Assembly (NCBI GenBank): GCA_963971575.1
Contig: OZ020611.1
Coordinates: forward strand, 63,707,381-63,771,380
From: Liopterus haemorrhoidalis
Taxonomy: Eukaryota; Arthropoda; Insecta; Coleoptera; Dytiscidae
DNA length: 64,000 nucleotides
Reading direction: 5' to 3'
The position numbers and the translations under genes were made by a program. This document shows, in pieces, positions 54,780-64,000 of the stretch. Under the pieces are notes generated by a model. That model did no database searches. It worked only from the letters and a program-made list of their open reading frames with translations, and was not told the origin of the DNA. Each line of letters begins with the position of its first letter. Position 1 is the stretch's first letter.

Positions 54780-56190
54780 CACTATCGGCCATAAGTAGAG
54801 AAAAAATTAAAAAATGTATAATATATTTTATTGAATGAAAATTTTAATAATACAAATCTGGTTTTTGAGTCCTTGATAGGAAATAAATCATTAAGAAAAA
54901 AAAAAAATATTATCTACATAAATTTATAACAAATAAATATTATTAAAAAATATAACAAAAATATAATAAATTTTGCCAAATAGTTAGAACAGAGTGGAGT
55001 ATCCTTTATTCTTTATTACTTCCACGCATCTATTCTTTATAGATAGTAATAATATATCTATTTGGGTAATTATTTAAATTTAGCAATGTGTCCCTCAGTG
55101 CCAAAAATAATTCGCCTTTAGTTTTGTATGTTTTTACTTTTATTTATCTATCAACTTCATCCCAGAGGTTCTCTATGGGATTTAAACGAGGGCTTTGAGC
55201 TGGCTACTTCAACACATTAATTTTATTGACTCTTAATCAATTTTTGACATCTCCGTAGGTGTGTTTCGGGTCGTTGTCATGCTGAAAAATCCATTTTAGG
55301 GACATGCTTTCTTCGCCAAATGGTAACATATCACATTCCAATACATTTTGATAATATAATTTGCCCATTATGCCACTGATTTTATTTAATGGGCCCATAC
55401 CGAAACCCCAGAAACATCTTATATTTTGGATCAATTCTTTTGTGATAGAACATTGAACCCACTTTATACCATCGGAACCGAACAAATTAAATTTGCTCTA
55501 ATCAGAAAAAAGGATTGTTTTCCATTTTTTACCTGACCGTTTATATGCTTTTCTGCAAATTCTAATCTGTCCTCTCGATTCTTGGCAAATATTAAAAGCT
55601 TCTTGGCAGGTCTGCATCCCCGTAAGCCGACGTTTGACTGTAGTTAAAGAATTGTTTGGGCCGTATCATTCGTCTAACAATTTCTTTAGATCCGATGATG
55701 ACGCAAAAGGTTTCTATATCGACATCATTCTAATTTTTTTTTTTATCAACAACTGAGTCAAGTTTTTCTAGGTCTACCTGGTTTTGGTAGTGCTATTACA
55801 CTATTTCTTTTATTAAAATTATGAATAGTTTTACTTACTACTGAACGGTGCAAATTTAATTGTTTAGCAATCAAAAATTGTTTTTCACCGTCATTAAATT
55901 TTTTTATTATTAATTCTGTAATATCTGTGCATAAATATACACCCCTTGTCATTTTTAATCTTAAACAAGCTTCCCAAGGTATACTGAATAAAAATAATGG
56001 TTCTCTATTTATGGCCCAACAGATTTCAATAAATCATTTTTACAACAAATATTTTTAAGAGCAGATTCTAACTTATAATTTGTTGGTGCTATACCAGGAA
56101 TATAATTCAATAACATTTGTTATACTCTAATCGGGATTTATGAAAATAATTTAAAAAATAGTTTTGTTTCTGTGCATATGGCCGATAATG
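54780..56190 (-). mobile_element. Tc1-like transposon, 1411 bp
   Basis: Ends CACTATCGGCCATAAGTAGA and CATTATCGGCCATATGCACA (reverse complement of right), with TA outside both (54778-54779, 56191-56192). TTCTCTATTTATGGCCC at 56002 repeats the left-end motif ~190 bp inside the right end, as in Tc1 elements with inner IR/DR binding sites. Carries a decayed transposase. A right-end fragment of a close relative is at 33690-33852. Confidence 0.9.
55012..55952 (-). pseudogene. Tc1-like transposase (DD34E), frameshifted
   Basis: N-terminus from 55952: MTRGVYLCTDITELIIKKFN, LIAKQLNLHRSVVSKTIHNF and LPKPGRPRKT, the paired-like helix-turn-helix and the GRPRKT hook. The catalytic part includes SD-SKFNLFGSDG, where the residue after the first aspartate is a stop, LKWIFQHDNDPKHT with the second aspartate, and QSPRLNPIENLWDEV with the final glutamate. 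C-terminal ALRDTLLNL ends near 55012. All three acids are still readable but stops and frameshifts prevent expression. Length matches a ~340-residue family member. Confidence 0.88.
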
Positions 56191-56194
56191 TACA

Positions 56195-56870
56195 TAAAAT
56201 TATATCAAAACGATGTAATGAAAACATTGATAAATCTGTAAACAGGTTATAATTCGTATTGCTAACTATTACCTACTACATAATGATAGCAGCACCATTT
56301 TAGGTCGCAAACCCATCATTACAGCCCTAACAATAATTAAATATAATTTTGGTATATTTAATTAAATTGATAAAATTAATTAAAACTGTTATAATTACTT
56401 ATGATTTGAGTTATTCAGTATATAAACAAGTTAAACTGTATAGAATTTAGTTATGATTAGTATAATCGGCACATTTGCAACAGTTTAGCCAATATTCACT
56501 ACTTTTAGTAATGCTGTGATTACGTATCGATTTTGGTATTAATATGCTTGCTCAGATTCATTCCTAGTTAGCCATACGTTATTAATTTATTAACTTTACA
56601 TGTATTGTTATTGTTTAAATTGCTGAAGTTGTTCATTACCGATTCGTTATCTCCAGACGATATCTATTTCTGCTTTCATGGATAAGTTAATTTAATATAT
56701 AGTACAACATCATGTAGACTGTGGACTTTTGAATCCCTCTCTAATTCCCTATCTATGGACCTAGATTTTGAGAAAGAAATGTCTTTTTTAAACACGATCA
56801 ACGAGTCGGAAACTTACATTGAATCAATTATAATACTTCAATTTAAAAATTTCCTGTCCTTTTGGGATTT
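56195..56870. other. No recognised feature
   Basis: AT-rich, no open frame over 60 codons, no repeat ends seen. Confidence 0.55.
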
Positions 56871-56876
56871 TGAAGT

Positions 56877-56920
56877 AACTTGATGTGAAGTGCGAATTAT
56901 TAACCATTTCAGGATTTCGT
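56877..56920 (+). repeat. Dispersed ~1-kb family, 5' end fragment
   Basis: AACTTGATGTGAAGTGCGAA and ATTTCAGGATTTCGTAGATA. Truncated by the inverted-repeat element that begins at 56923. Confidence 0.7.
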
Positions 56921-57199
56921 AGATATATCGGGACCTTAAAATAAAAGGGTTTTATCTACAATTTTAAGAAAAATGAGATTTTTATATAAAAGATTCCCTG
57001 TGCATAATTCTATCTTCCTAAGAATGTAAAAGTTAATCTTTTAAGACCTTAGAAATGAGAACTACTTTTCTTTACCGATTGAGCTTAATTTTGATAAGAA
57101 ACTTCTATCTATATGCTCACGTATCTGAAATGCAGCAGATTGAACCTTTAATACATTTGGAGAGGAAATCGTCCACTGCAATGCCTTTATGAATTGCTA

Positions 57200-57904
57200 C
57201 GAGGTGTGTAAATTAAGTAACCGGATTGATTTTATTTATTATTAGTATTTTTTATTCGAATGGAATTACAATTCAATATTATCTCCCTCAAAATAATTTC
57301 CTTGGAAAGCCACACAACGCTGGAGACGGTTCTTCCAATCCTTATAGCCGTGCTGGAACTCGGATACTGGAATATATTTCAGCTGGTCGGTTACGGACGT
57401 TCGAATGTTTTCGAATATCCCAAAATGATGAATGAAATGTCACTTGATGTGTTTTTTCAATTTTGGGAAGAAGAAAAAGTTAAAGGACTCAAATCAGACG
57501 AATAAGGAGGCTGAGAAGAAGGCCTTCTGCTGCGTGATTCATCTTCAATTAACTCTCTTCCTTCTGAAAATGCCTTAAACCACAAAAAAACCTGGGTCCT
57601 TGGCAAAACATTGTCTCCGTAGGCCTGCTAAGGTTTTGCAAAAGTTTCCGTTGCGTGCCCAAGTCTGTAAAAAAACCTGATAGCACACCGTTGCTCGAAA
57701 TGAATGTCACTCATTTTTAGAACGCACTAGAATAAACTGTTTCACGAAAAAAATCGCTACGGACATCAAAATTACTCTACCGGGTTCAAACTCGTACTTA
57801 AGGCGTATCACATGATCATCTGCCACCCCTCCAAGTCCTGCGTCCCAAATGTTGCCAGATCAAACACTATGTTGCCAGTTCGGTTACTTAATTTACACAC
57901 CTCG
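57200..57904 (-). mobile_element. Mariner deletion derivative with perfect 24-bp ends
   Basis: CGAGGTGTGTAAATTAAGTA plus four more bases at 57200-57223 is matched exactly by the reverse complement at 57881-57904. TA lies outside both ends (57198-57199 and 57905-57906). The 705-bp length is about half of an autonomous mariner. The identical ends suggest recent mobility in trans. Confidence 0.95.
57266..57714 (-). pseudogene. Mariner transposase (SETMAR/GVQW-like group), core deleted
   Basis: Starts at the ATG at 57714 (MSDIHFEQRCAIRFFYRLGH). It continues, past one stop, with AYGDNVLPRTQVFLWFKAFS and EDESRSRRPSSQ, the first HTH and linker. It then jumps directly to PPYSSDLSPLTFFLFPKLKK, the region of the third catalytic aspartate (here changed, PLTFF instead of PCDFF), and runs to the C-terminal RLQRCVAFQGNYFEGDNIEL and a stop at 57266-57268. 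About 170 residues, including the first and second catalytic acids, are missing. Confidence 0.88.
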
Positions 57905-58081
57905 TATATTGTTTAAAGTAATGTACATGCTTTATAACATAACACAAGATTGACGTTTGAACTCGATTTTCTCAAAATTATCAGACACAACCCTTTTATT
58001 TTAAGGTCGCGATATATTGATTGTAATGGCGTCAAAATAATTTTCTTTTGAAAGATCAATTCAGGTCTGGTTATTTAAGTA

Positions 58082-58584
58082 TTAACCGTCTAGTGCCCCA
58101 TTTTTTTTTTTTTTTTAATGGCCAAAAAATTACACTAATCTAATGAAGGATCACTAATGCTAAATTTAACCTAAAGTGAAACTTATTACCTGCACACGTA
58201 TAAACCGTAAGCCCGCCCTGAGTCGGATCTGGGCTGGTAGTGCCAGAAGATTTTATATATACCAAAAGGTTTATATATTTTTTTAAAATTTCTGTTGTAT
58301 ATATTATTCAGGAATTACAATAACTTTAGTTCTGCAAATGGTTAATTTTTTATTTTAAACGTGTAACGTATCGCGTTCATCCGTAATACGTCAACTCTTG
58401 CACTCAACTGATTGATTTTAGCAAAAACACGAGTAATTATGCTCAATCGACGTTTGTTAAGTACATCATTGTGCAGTCGTCTGTAGGTGGCCACGGGCAT
58501 TTTGATAAAATTTGCACGTATTGTATTTTTACATGGATTTATATATGATCTGCCTCGAGGCGGTGTTGGGAACTAGAGGGTTAG
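58082..58584. mobile_element. piggyBac-like MITE, 503 bp
   Basis: TTAACCGTCTAGTGCCCC (58082) and, in reverse complement, CTAACCCTCTAGTTCCC (from 58584) resemble piggyBac-type TTAACCCT termini; the right TTAA has mutated to TTAG. A T-run (58101-58118) and a GC-balanced interior (58190-58250, 58470-58570) show no transposase motif. Confidence 0.6.
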
Positions 58585-58589
58585 AAACA

Positions 58590-58940
58590 TTGATGCGAAA
58601 TATAAATAATGTTATTTTTTCAAAAATTAATAAAATTTGATATTTCTAAAAAATAATCTGACCATAAAATCTGTTGTAACACCCACTTCCATTTGATGAG
58701 AAGAAACGTACGTAAGTATGAGACGCGCAAGCATCAAGTCAACTTCCAAGTGTTTTTCGTAACAACACAAAGCGAGATAATTTAAAACAAAATCTATTAC
58801 ATGGTTTACATCATGTGCTTTATTTAGAATTTATTAAATGTTTAGATTAAACCCTCAGGTACCTAGTTGCATTTTTTACACACGTGTAGTGACTTTTCCT
58901 TCCTAAATGTACATTTTAAGAGCATGCTTTTGATAACCAA
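58590..58940. other. No recognised feature
   Basis: AT-rich, no open frame or repeat recognised. Confidence 0.55.
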
Positions 58941-58944
58941 TTTG

Positions 58945-59985
58945 ACAAAAAAATTGATGTGAACTGTGAATTTTCACACATTTCAGGATTTTGTAGGTAT
59001 TTAATAGGTGTAAGAAGCCAACATAATACTGGATGTCATAGGAATATTTGTTCTATAATCACATTAAAATCAACAGCTTTTTGATACTCACTGTTCCTCT
59101 TATATGACAAAGATCCCACGGTTTTTTTTGCATTTGCTTCGTATTCAAGTCTTCATTAGAGTAATAAGAAATATATTGATAAATAGCTTAATTTTTTCAA
59201 TTTCAGAAACGTATTATTTCTCACTATTAACAACGATGTTATTTGATTTCTAAGTATTTTATTACTACAAATTATTTATTCCTCTTTGATACTTTAAAAA
59301 CAAATATATATATATATAGTTAAGATAGTGCCTGAATTTTTTTTTAAATTAAAAATATGATATAATACATATATATAATTTTTAAAAAAAATCAGGCACT
59401 ATCTTAACTATAAATACAAAAAATCCATAACATGACTAGCCATAATTTAGCCATGAATTAAAAAAATAATTAATTTTGTCTAAAACACAAAAACTGTCAT
59501 ATTTTGTAAAAACACAATCAGATTAAAAATTCCCCTGGTACGTTTCCGGCTCAGATCAATGTACATTACCTACATTTTTTTCAGGTTTTTAGTTCAACCT
59601 TTTTTGGTAAAAGGGTGCGAGACAAGAACTTTTTTAGCTCACTTTTTGCTAAAATCTTGTTAAAAAAACGAATTTCAAAAAACTCTCTATCCTTAATCTA
59701 TGTTTTCAGAGCTTTCTTTTGATACCACACAATAAATTTTAAAAAAATATGATTTTTTTTAATAAATACATAATTGTTTATATTTATCTCGGGATGTTTT
59801 ATTAAATTCTTACTTAAAACAGTATTTTTCCTATATATGTGTCAAAAAGTTGTATAAGCATGCCAAATTTCAACTTTCTATATTAAGCCATTTGGCTACA
59901 ATTTCTACCGTACAGACAGACATACAAACAGACACATAAGTTATAAGGGTGTTTTGGTGGTCATACCTACAAAACCCTAAAGAGC
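58945..59985 (+). repeat. Unclassified ~1-kb dispersed family, copy D
   Basis: Start TTGATGTGAACTGTGAATTT and end GGTCATACCTACAAAACCCT, with AGAAGCCAACATAATACTGG early and AGCCATAATTTAGCCATGAA in the middle, both shared with copy C. It lacks the tRNA-like module of A and B. A 100-bp palindrome (59314-59413) sits inside it. Confidence 0.8.
59314..59413. repeat. 100-bp palindrome
   Basis: GTTAAGATAGTGCCTGAATT and the following T-rich bases are mirrored by AAAAATCAGGCACTATCTTA and C. Arms are about 36 bp around a 28-bp AT-rich centre. Not present in copy C at the corresponding place as far as I can see, so it is probably a separate small insertion. Confidence 0.85.
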
Positions 59986-59989
59986 AATT

Positions 59990-60135
59990 TTTTTTTAACA
60001 CCCGAAAAATTTATATTTTTCGAAAAGATAATCTGAGCAAAAATTCTGATTGAACTATTCCAGTTTCCATTAATGTACATTATTGAGATTTTTTTCAGAT
60101 TTTTGACAAACAAAAATAGGGTGAGGGACAAATCA
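59990..60135 (+). repeat. Additional inner-module fragment of the dispersed family
   Basis: TTTTTCGAAAAGATAATCTG, TGAACTATTCCAGTTTCCAT and AGGGTGAGGGACAAA repeat the module start found inside copies A-D, placed directly after the end of copy D. Confidence 0.65.
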
Positions 60136-60139
60136 AACT

Positions 60140-61015
60140 CTATTTTTTCCGTTCATGTTTAACGCATTTCTTGAACTTATCAGCGTATGTTGTCGATTTT
60201 GTCAGGGGCTTGTTGTCAAAGTTGGTACACGGTTTGTACACTAATCAGAATTGAAATAATTTTGAAAATCTATTCAGTAGTTCCTAAGGTATAATGATAT
60301 ATGTACGCGCGGGTGAAACGAAATTAATGTTTTTCGTTATATTTAAAGCATTTTATTGAAATTATCAGTGACAACATATATTTCTTCAGTAACAAACTTA
60401 TAAGAACTAAAAGAATTTTAAAAACCGGAATCGGGTAAAAACATTTTAAAAGAAAGTAATCTTGAATCATTTTGATTTTCTCTCCAATACTTCCATGTCT
60501 GGCGACACGGTTGTAGATGAGCCACTCACTATCTACCATTCACTATCTAGTCGGATTCGGATTCCTGAATTTTTTAACCCATCAGGATTATTTCCTTATC
60601 ACTTTTAAAGTAGGTACACTACTAATGTTACTGAGGAACAAAAACTCACCAAAATTATGTAACGGAACACGCTTACAGGTGAACAGTTTAAAAAGCTATG
60701 TAATAGAGGCCACCATTCTGACTGCGGTGCAGGCGAAAATTGATATATTATCGGCGATCAATTAAACATTATTGTGTGACAGATGTTATTGACTCCCATG
60801 GCATAAGGGATGCTTGGTCACACATACAACGTCCTACAAAGGCACCAAATTAATTTGTACACCCAATAACACTACCCAACAGTCATATTGCATCTGGCAT
60901 GATGCACATATGTTATTTTCAATGTAATTATAGACATAGAAACTGAAACCAACCTTAAAATTTGCTTTTTCGTATTGGTTCTAGATATAAGTTCTTGAAT
61001 TTAAAAAAAAATGTA
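60140..61015. other. No recognised feature
   Basis: AT-rich with open frames at 60324-60539 and 60517-60765 that have no known domain. Confidence 0.5.
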
Positions 61016-61018
61016 CGC

Positions 61019-62205
61019 TATTTATTTATTTATTTAAACAATTTGGGGTCACAAACGGGACATGCCCAACACAGTGAACGCTATCAAGTTACAATAAATT
61101 AATTTGCAGTGTACAAAATATTACAGAATAACAAAAAAATATTTTAAAATTTTTAAAAAATGTATAAATTTGGTTGGTAAAGTTAATTACCTCAAATTAA
61201 CAATAATAATGACAAAAAAAATATAAAAATTTATAAAAAAATGGTAAACAAAAAATTAGTGATAAAAAAAATACATAAATTATTTAAAAAAATTAAAATT
61301 TAAAACTAAATATTTCATATTAAAAATTAATTAAATTAATTAAAATTTAGTGATATAAATTAGTGATACAAATTAGTGATATAAATTATAAATTAATGAT
61401 ATAAATTAGTGATGATTTAATTTATAATGATTGATTTACCAGTTCAGTTTATATTTTGTTTTGGAAATACATTACTTACGGAAACTATATATGGAGCAGT
61501 TGAATAAATCTAAATCACAGAAGTCGTTATTATAAGTCGAAGAGGGTCTGATAATAGGAGAATTTTTGCGCGTAGTTGAGCTACTCATGGGAACAGGAAG
61601 AGGGAGGGCATTGCGTGTAGTATGAGTTGGTACACGGTAGCTAAATAAACTTAAAATTCCATCGGATGATATTAGATTGTTTAGAATTTTATAAAATATC
61701 ATCATGTCACCTACTGTGCGACGATCTTTGAGAGGCAGAATTTGTAATTTCTTACACGCATCGTTAAATGGTACACGGCTCTTAAAGAGTAGGTATTTGA
61801 ACATCCTCTTTTGGATCCTTTCTAGTTTACAAATATATTTGCAATAGACTGGGTTCCATACAATACTGCAGAAGTTTAAAATGCTGAAGACTTGACTGAA
61901 ATACGCCAATTTTAAAGCTGAGAAATTTAGCCGTTGATCGAATTACAAAACCCAGCATCTTTACGTGTGACGTGGTCAATGTGCTGATCAAAACTTAACT
62001 TGTCAAAAATCACACCAAGGTCTCTGATATAGATAATGATAGCTGTATACTGCAGATCCGTATTGGCTAGTTTATAATTTATTTATATTTTTCGAGAATA
62101 TGATATACTGACATTTTTCTAAATTAAGATGGAGTTTATTTTCATGCCAATAATAATTAAAACTATTTAAATCCTCAATCAATTTAAAACTACTGATCTT
62201 GAAAC
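61019..62205 (-). pseudogene. Non-LTR retrotransposon RT C-terminal half (CR1/Jockey-like) with 3' UTR
   Basis: Minus-strand pieces: LIEDLNSFNYYWHENKLHLN and LEKCQYIIFSKN (palm after the catalytic motif), YIRDLGVIFDKLSFDQHIDH (LGV-D block), then from 61909 VFSILNFCSIVWNPVYCKYI, KLERIQKRMFKYLLFKSRVP, LPLKDRRTVGDMMIFYKILN and PTHTTRNAL to the stop at 61472. FGSIVWNP--------LERIQK-FL-Y and L--RR---D---LYKI are hallmarks of this RT tail. The last 145 codons are uninterrupted; upstream parts are frameshifted. The 3' UTR (61019-61471) ends in an AAAT repeat at 61019-61036, as in CR1/I-type elements. Confidence 0.82.
61340..61420. repeat. ~16-bp tandem repeat
   Basis: Five or so AAATTAGTGATATA-like units in the 3' UTR of the RT relic. 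Confidence 0.75.
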
Positions 62206-62209
62206 CAAA

Positions 62210-63300
62210 CCAAATCAATATATTGAACCTGAACCCGAACGTGAAACTAAATAAATTCAGATCAGGTCCCTGCTTGGCACATACCTAATAGGAAAGCATA
62301 CAGGGTACCTGTATTAACTCCAGTATCGAAAACTATTGGACATAACATAAACATTTAATTCGTCACGAAATAAAGACAAAATGTACGGTTACACGATGGT
62401 CACAGCAGATTATTATATTTTCCATTTTCATTTAGTAAATGTAGTTTCATAACTCGGTACGAGTTGCATTGGCTAGTGCTAGTGCAAAAGAACACGCTTT
62501 TATTCTTATTCGGTTTCACACCGACTGCATTTCTAGATAACACCTTTGTATAATATTATTTATTCATATGCAAAATACGTGTATTTGTATTTTTAATATA
62601 ATGCATTCTGTTATATCAAATTCTAAACCACTGAACTATTGTCAGCTTTGCAAAATAAAATAAAAACTTTATGTCAAAAGTAATGATTTTTAAATCTTTC
62701 ATTTTTATGTTCAACGTTATTTGTACATAAAAAATTTAATCAAATATTTATATATTCGGATTGAAATATAAAAATTGTACCTATTGCAATAATAATAAGC
62801 GCAATTTGAGCTAATATTATTACTATTATCAGGATATAGATAAGAGGTCTGGAAACAGGCCTCTTCATGCCGAGTAAGTGAAGGTCTAGGTTTAAAGCAT
62901 CCTGTTATCCTTAAAAGACATAAAGAGTCATAGACATAAGGAGTCAGACATAAGGAGACGTAAAAGAAATAAACATCAAGAAGAATAAAATTATGACCAA
63001 CTTAGTTTTGAACAATGAGATATCATCAATACATATCTCAATAGGAGTCAGACCCATTAAACAGATTACTAAACAATAAGTACTTAGGGCATGACTAGAG
63101 ATAGCAACGCTTAATCGAATAATTGAAATAATCGATTATTTTGTATCATTTAGTATAACCAAATAGTTAGAAAATCAAATCAGTACAGGTTTTTTATTTT
63201 ACAATTTATTTTTCCTATAAAATCCAGCATTCATTGTAAAAAAATTAAATATTGTTAAATGTAAAAACAAGATTTATGTAAATAGTATATGGGTAATACT
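62210..63300. other. No recognised feature
   Basis: AT-rich. AACCAAATAGTTAGAAAAT (63159) matches a piece of the 11309 MITE interior, but no ends are seen here. Confidence 0.5.
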
Positions 63301-63321
63301 AGAAGCATAAGCTATCACTAT

Positions 63322-63538
63322 TGTACGGAGTGATTATTTAATGGCGAGGCGACGTCACTGGAAGTTTTAATAATTTGCCGTTTCATACACATCGTAGCAG
63401 GCGATTATGCGCGCATTCGCATAATCTTTTTTTCTTCATAATCAAATTTTCTTCAAGGTTATTATAGTCATAGTATTCTGCTAGGAGGCACGTCAAATTC
63501 GGTGACGTCGTCTCGCCATTAAATAATCACTCTGTACA
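63322..63538. mobile_element. MITE, 217 bp, with 36-bp terminal repeats
   Basis: Arms 63323-63358 and 63502-63537 are reverse complements with two mismatches, beginning GTACGGAGTGATTATTTAAT and GTACAGAGTGATTATTTAAT. No clear target duplication outside. The termini resemble the 52410-52819 MITE. Interior non-coding. Confidence 0.9.
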
Positions 63539-63585
63539 TGTTCTACACACAATGTAATAAATTTTTATCAAAGACAATAAAAGAA

Positions 63586-63640
63586 ATAGTTAGAAAACGG
63601 TTGCTATGGTTACTTATTAAATTGTTATATTAGGCGTTTC
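63586..63640 (-). repeat. Core segment shared with the 11309 MITE
   Basis: AAATAGTTAGAAAACGGTTG, CTATGGTTAC and TTGTTATATT match the reverse complement of 11340-11410 with few differences. The terminal repeats of that MITE are not found here, so this is a related but different element or a fragment. Confidence 0.7.
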
Positions 63641-64000
63641 CGTTTAGTCAGTCAGATTAATCCGAGCGATCCGAGTACTCCCGATCCGTTCATAAAGTCA
63701 GTTGGAGCGTACACATTAGCTTATTTTTAGTCAATTCGATTAATCCGCTGGAGCAATCCAAGCATTTCAAAACAATCTAATGATCTAGCCGGAATGCTAG
63801 GATTAATTGGTGGTGAGGGTTAGCGCGGGTAAGTTGAATCTTGCAGTTAGATGGAAACTGATGTAAACATATGGTAAACATCAGTAAACAAAATGGAGGA
63901 AATAGGTGCTGTTTGTGATAGCTCATATTTATAAAGCAATACGCTGTAGCACTTGTAAACAACGACATAAATGTGACAGTTGTATTTAGCGCCACCGCCA
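63641..64000. other. No recognised feature
   Basis: AGATTAATCCGAGCGATCCG (63655) and GATTAATCCGCTGGAGCAAT (63738) form a short imperfect repeat. Otherwise nothing is assigned; the window ends without a gene. Confidence 0.5.

Larger units (their letters stand above)
56923..58017. mobile_element. Inverted-repeat element containing a mariner insertion
   Basis: Arms 56923-56958 and 57982-58017 are reverse complements with three or so differences; their core GACCTTAAAATAAAAGGGTT is exact. The mariner derivative at 57200-57904 lies inside. Without it the element would be about 390 bp. Non-coding; class not determined. Confidence 0.82.

Overview
The window looks like a stretch of a large, AT-rich arthropod nuclear genome, most likely an insect. 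Reasons: no bacterial-style gene packing, no open reading frame longer than about 240 codons outside microsatellites, abundant TA and CA microsatellites, and a dense population of decayed insect-type transposons (mariner, Tc1, DD41D, hAT, PIF/Harbinger, piggyBac-like, pogo/Tigger) and non-LTR retrotransposons. I could not identify the species. I found no convincing intact host gene, functional tRNA, rRNA or CRISPR array.

Layout. 0-8.7 kb: a 56-bp-arm inverted-repeat element, a pogo-like end, a Jockey-type tail, tandem mariner fragments split by a hAT element with a recognisable hATC domain, a DD41D C-terminal relic split by a hAT MITE with a perfect 8-bp target duplication, and a second hAT MITE. 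8.7-18 kb: the first copy (A) of an unfamiliar ~1-kb dispersed family, a tRNA-like SINE, a non-LTR reverse transcriptase (RT) relic interrupted by a MITE, an internally deleted Tc1 element, and an endonuclease-type retrotransposon tail. 19-31 kb: nested MITEs, a THAP-domain exon relic, a three-level nest (hAT containing an RT relic containing a hAT MITE), a Tigger-type C-terminus, a TTAA-flanked element with ~145-bp terminal repeats, and a ~40-bp minisatellite. 31-42 kb: copy B of the dispersed family, a 2.76-kb Harbinger with a 1.47-kb hAT inside it, a deleted mariner, a nearly full-length DD41D element, and copy C. 42-50 kb: three hAT elements (one only 79 bp) and four non-LTR relics. 51-64 kb: several MITEs, a 447-bp CA/CG microsatellite, a 1.4-kb Tc1 element, a mariner deletion derivative nested in another inverted-repeat element, a piggyBac-like MITE, copy D, a CR1/Jockey-like RT relic, and a MITE with 36-bp terminal repeats.

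The elements form a layered record of insertions rather than a cooperating gene set. Insertion order can be read directly from preserved target-site duplications. The least explained signal is the dispersed ~1-kb family (8703-9865, 31155-32125, 40194-41578, 58945-59985 and fragments). Its ends are conserved, its middle comes in two versions, and in two copies that middle carries an antisense tRNA-like RNA polymerase III promoter module. All similarity statements come from reading the sequence by eye; none was checked by alignment software or database search.
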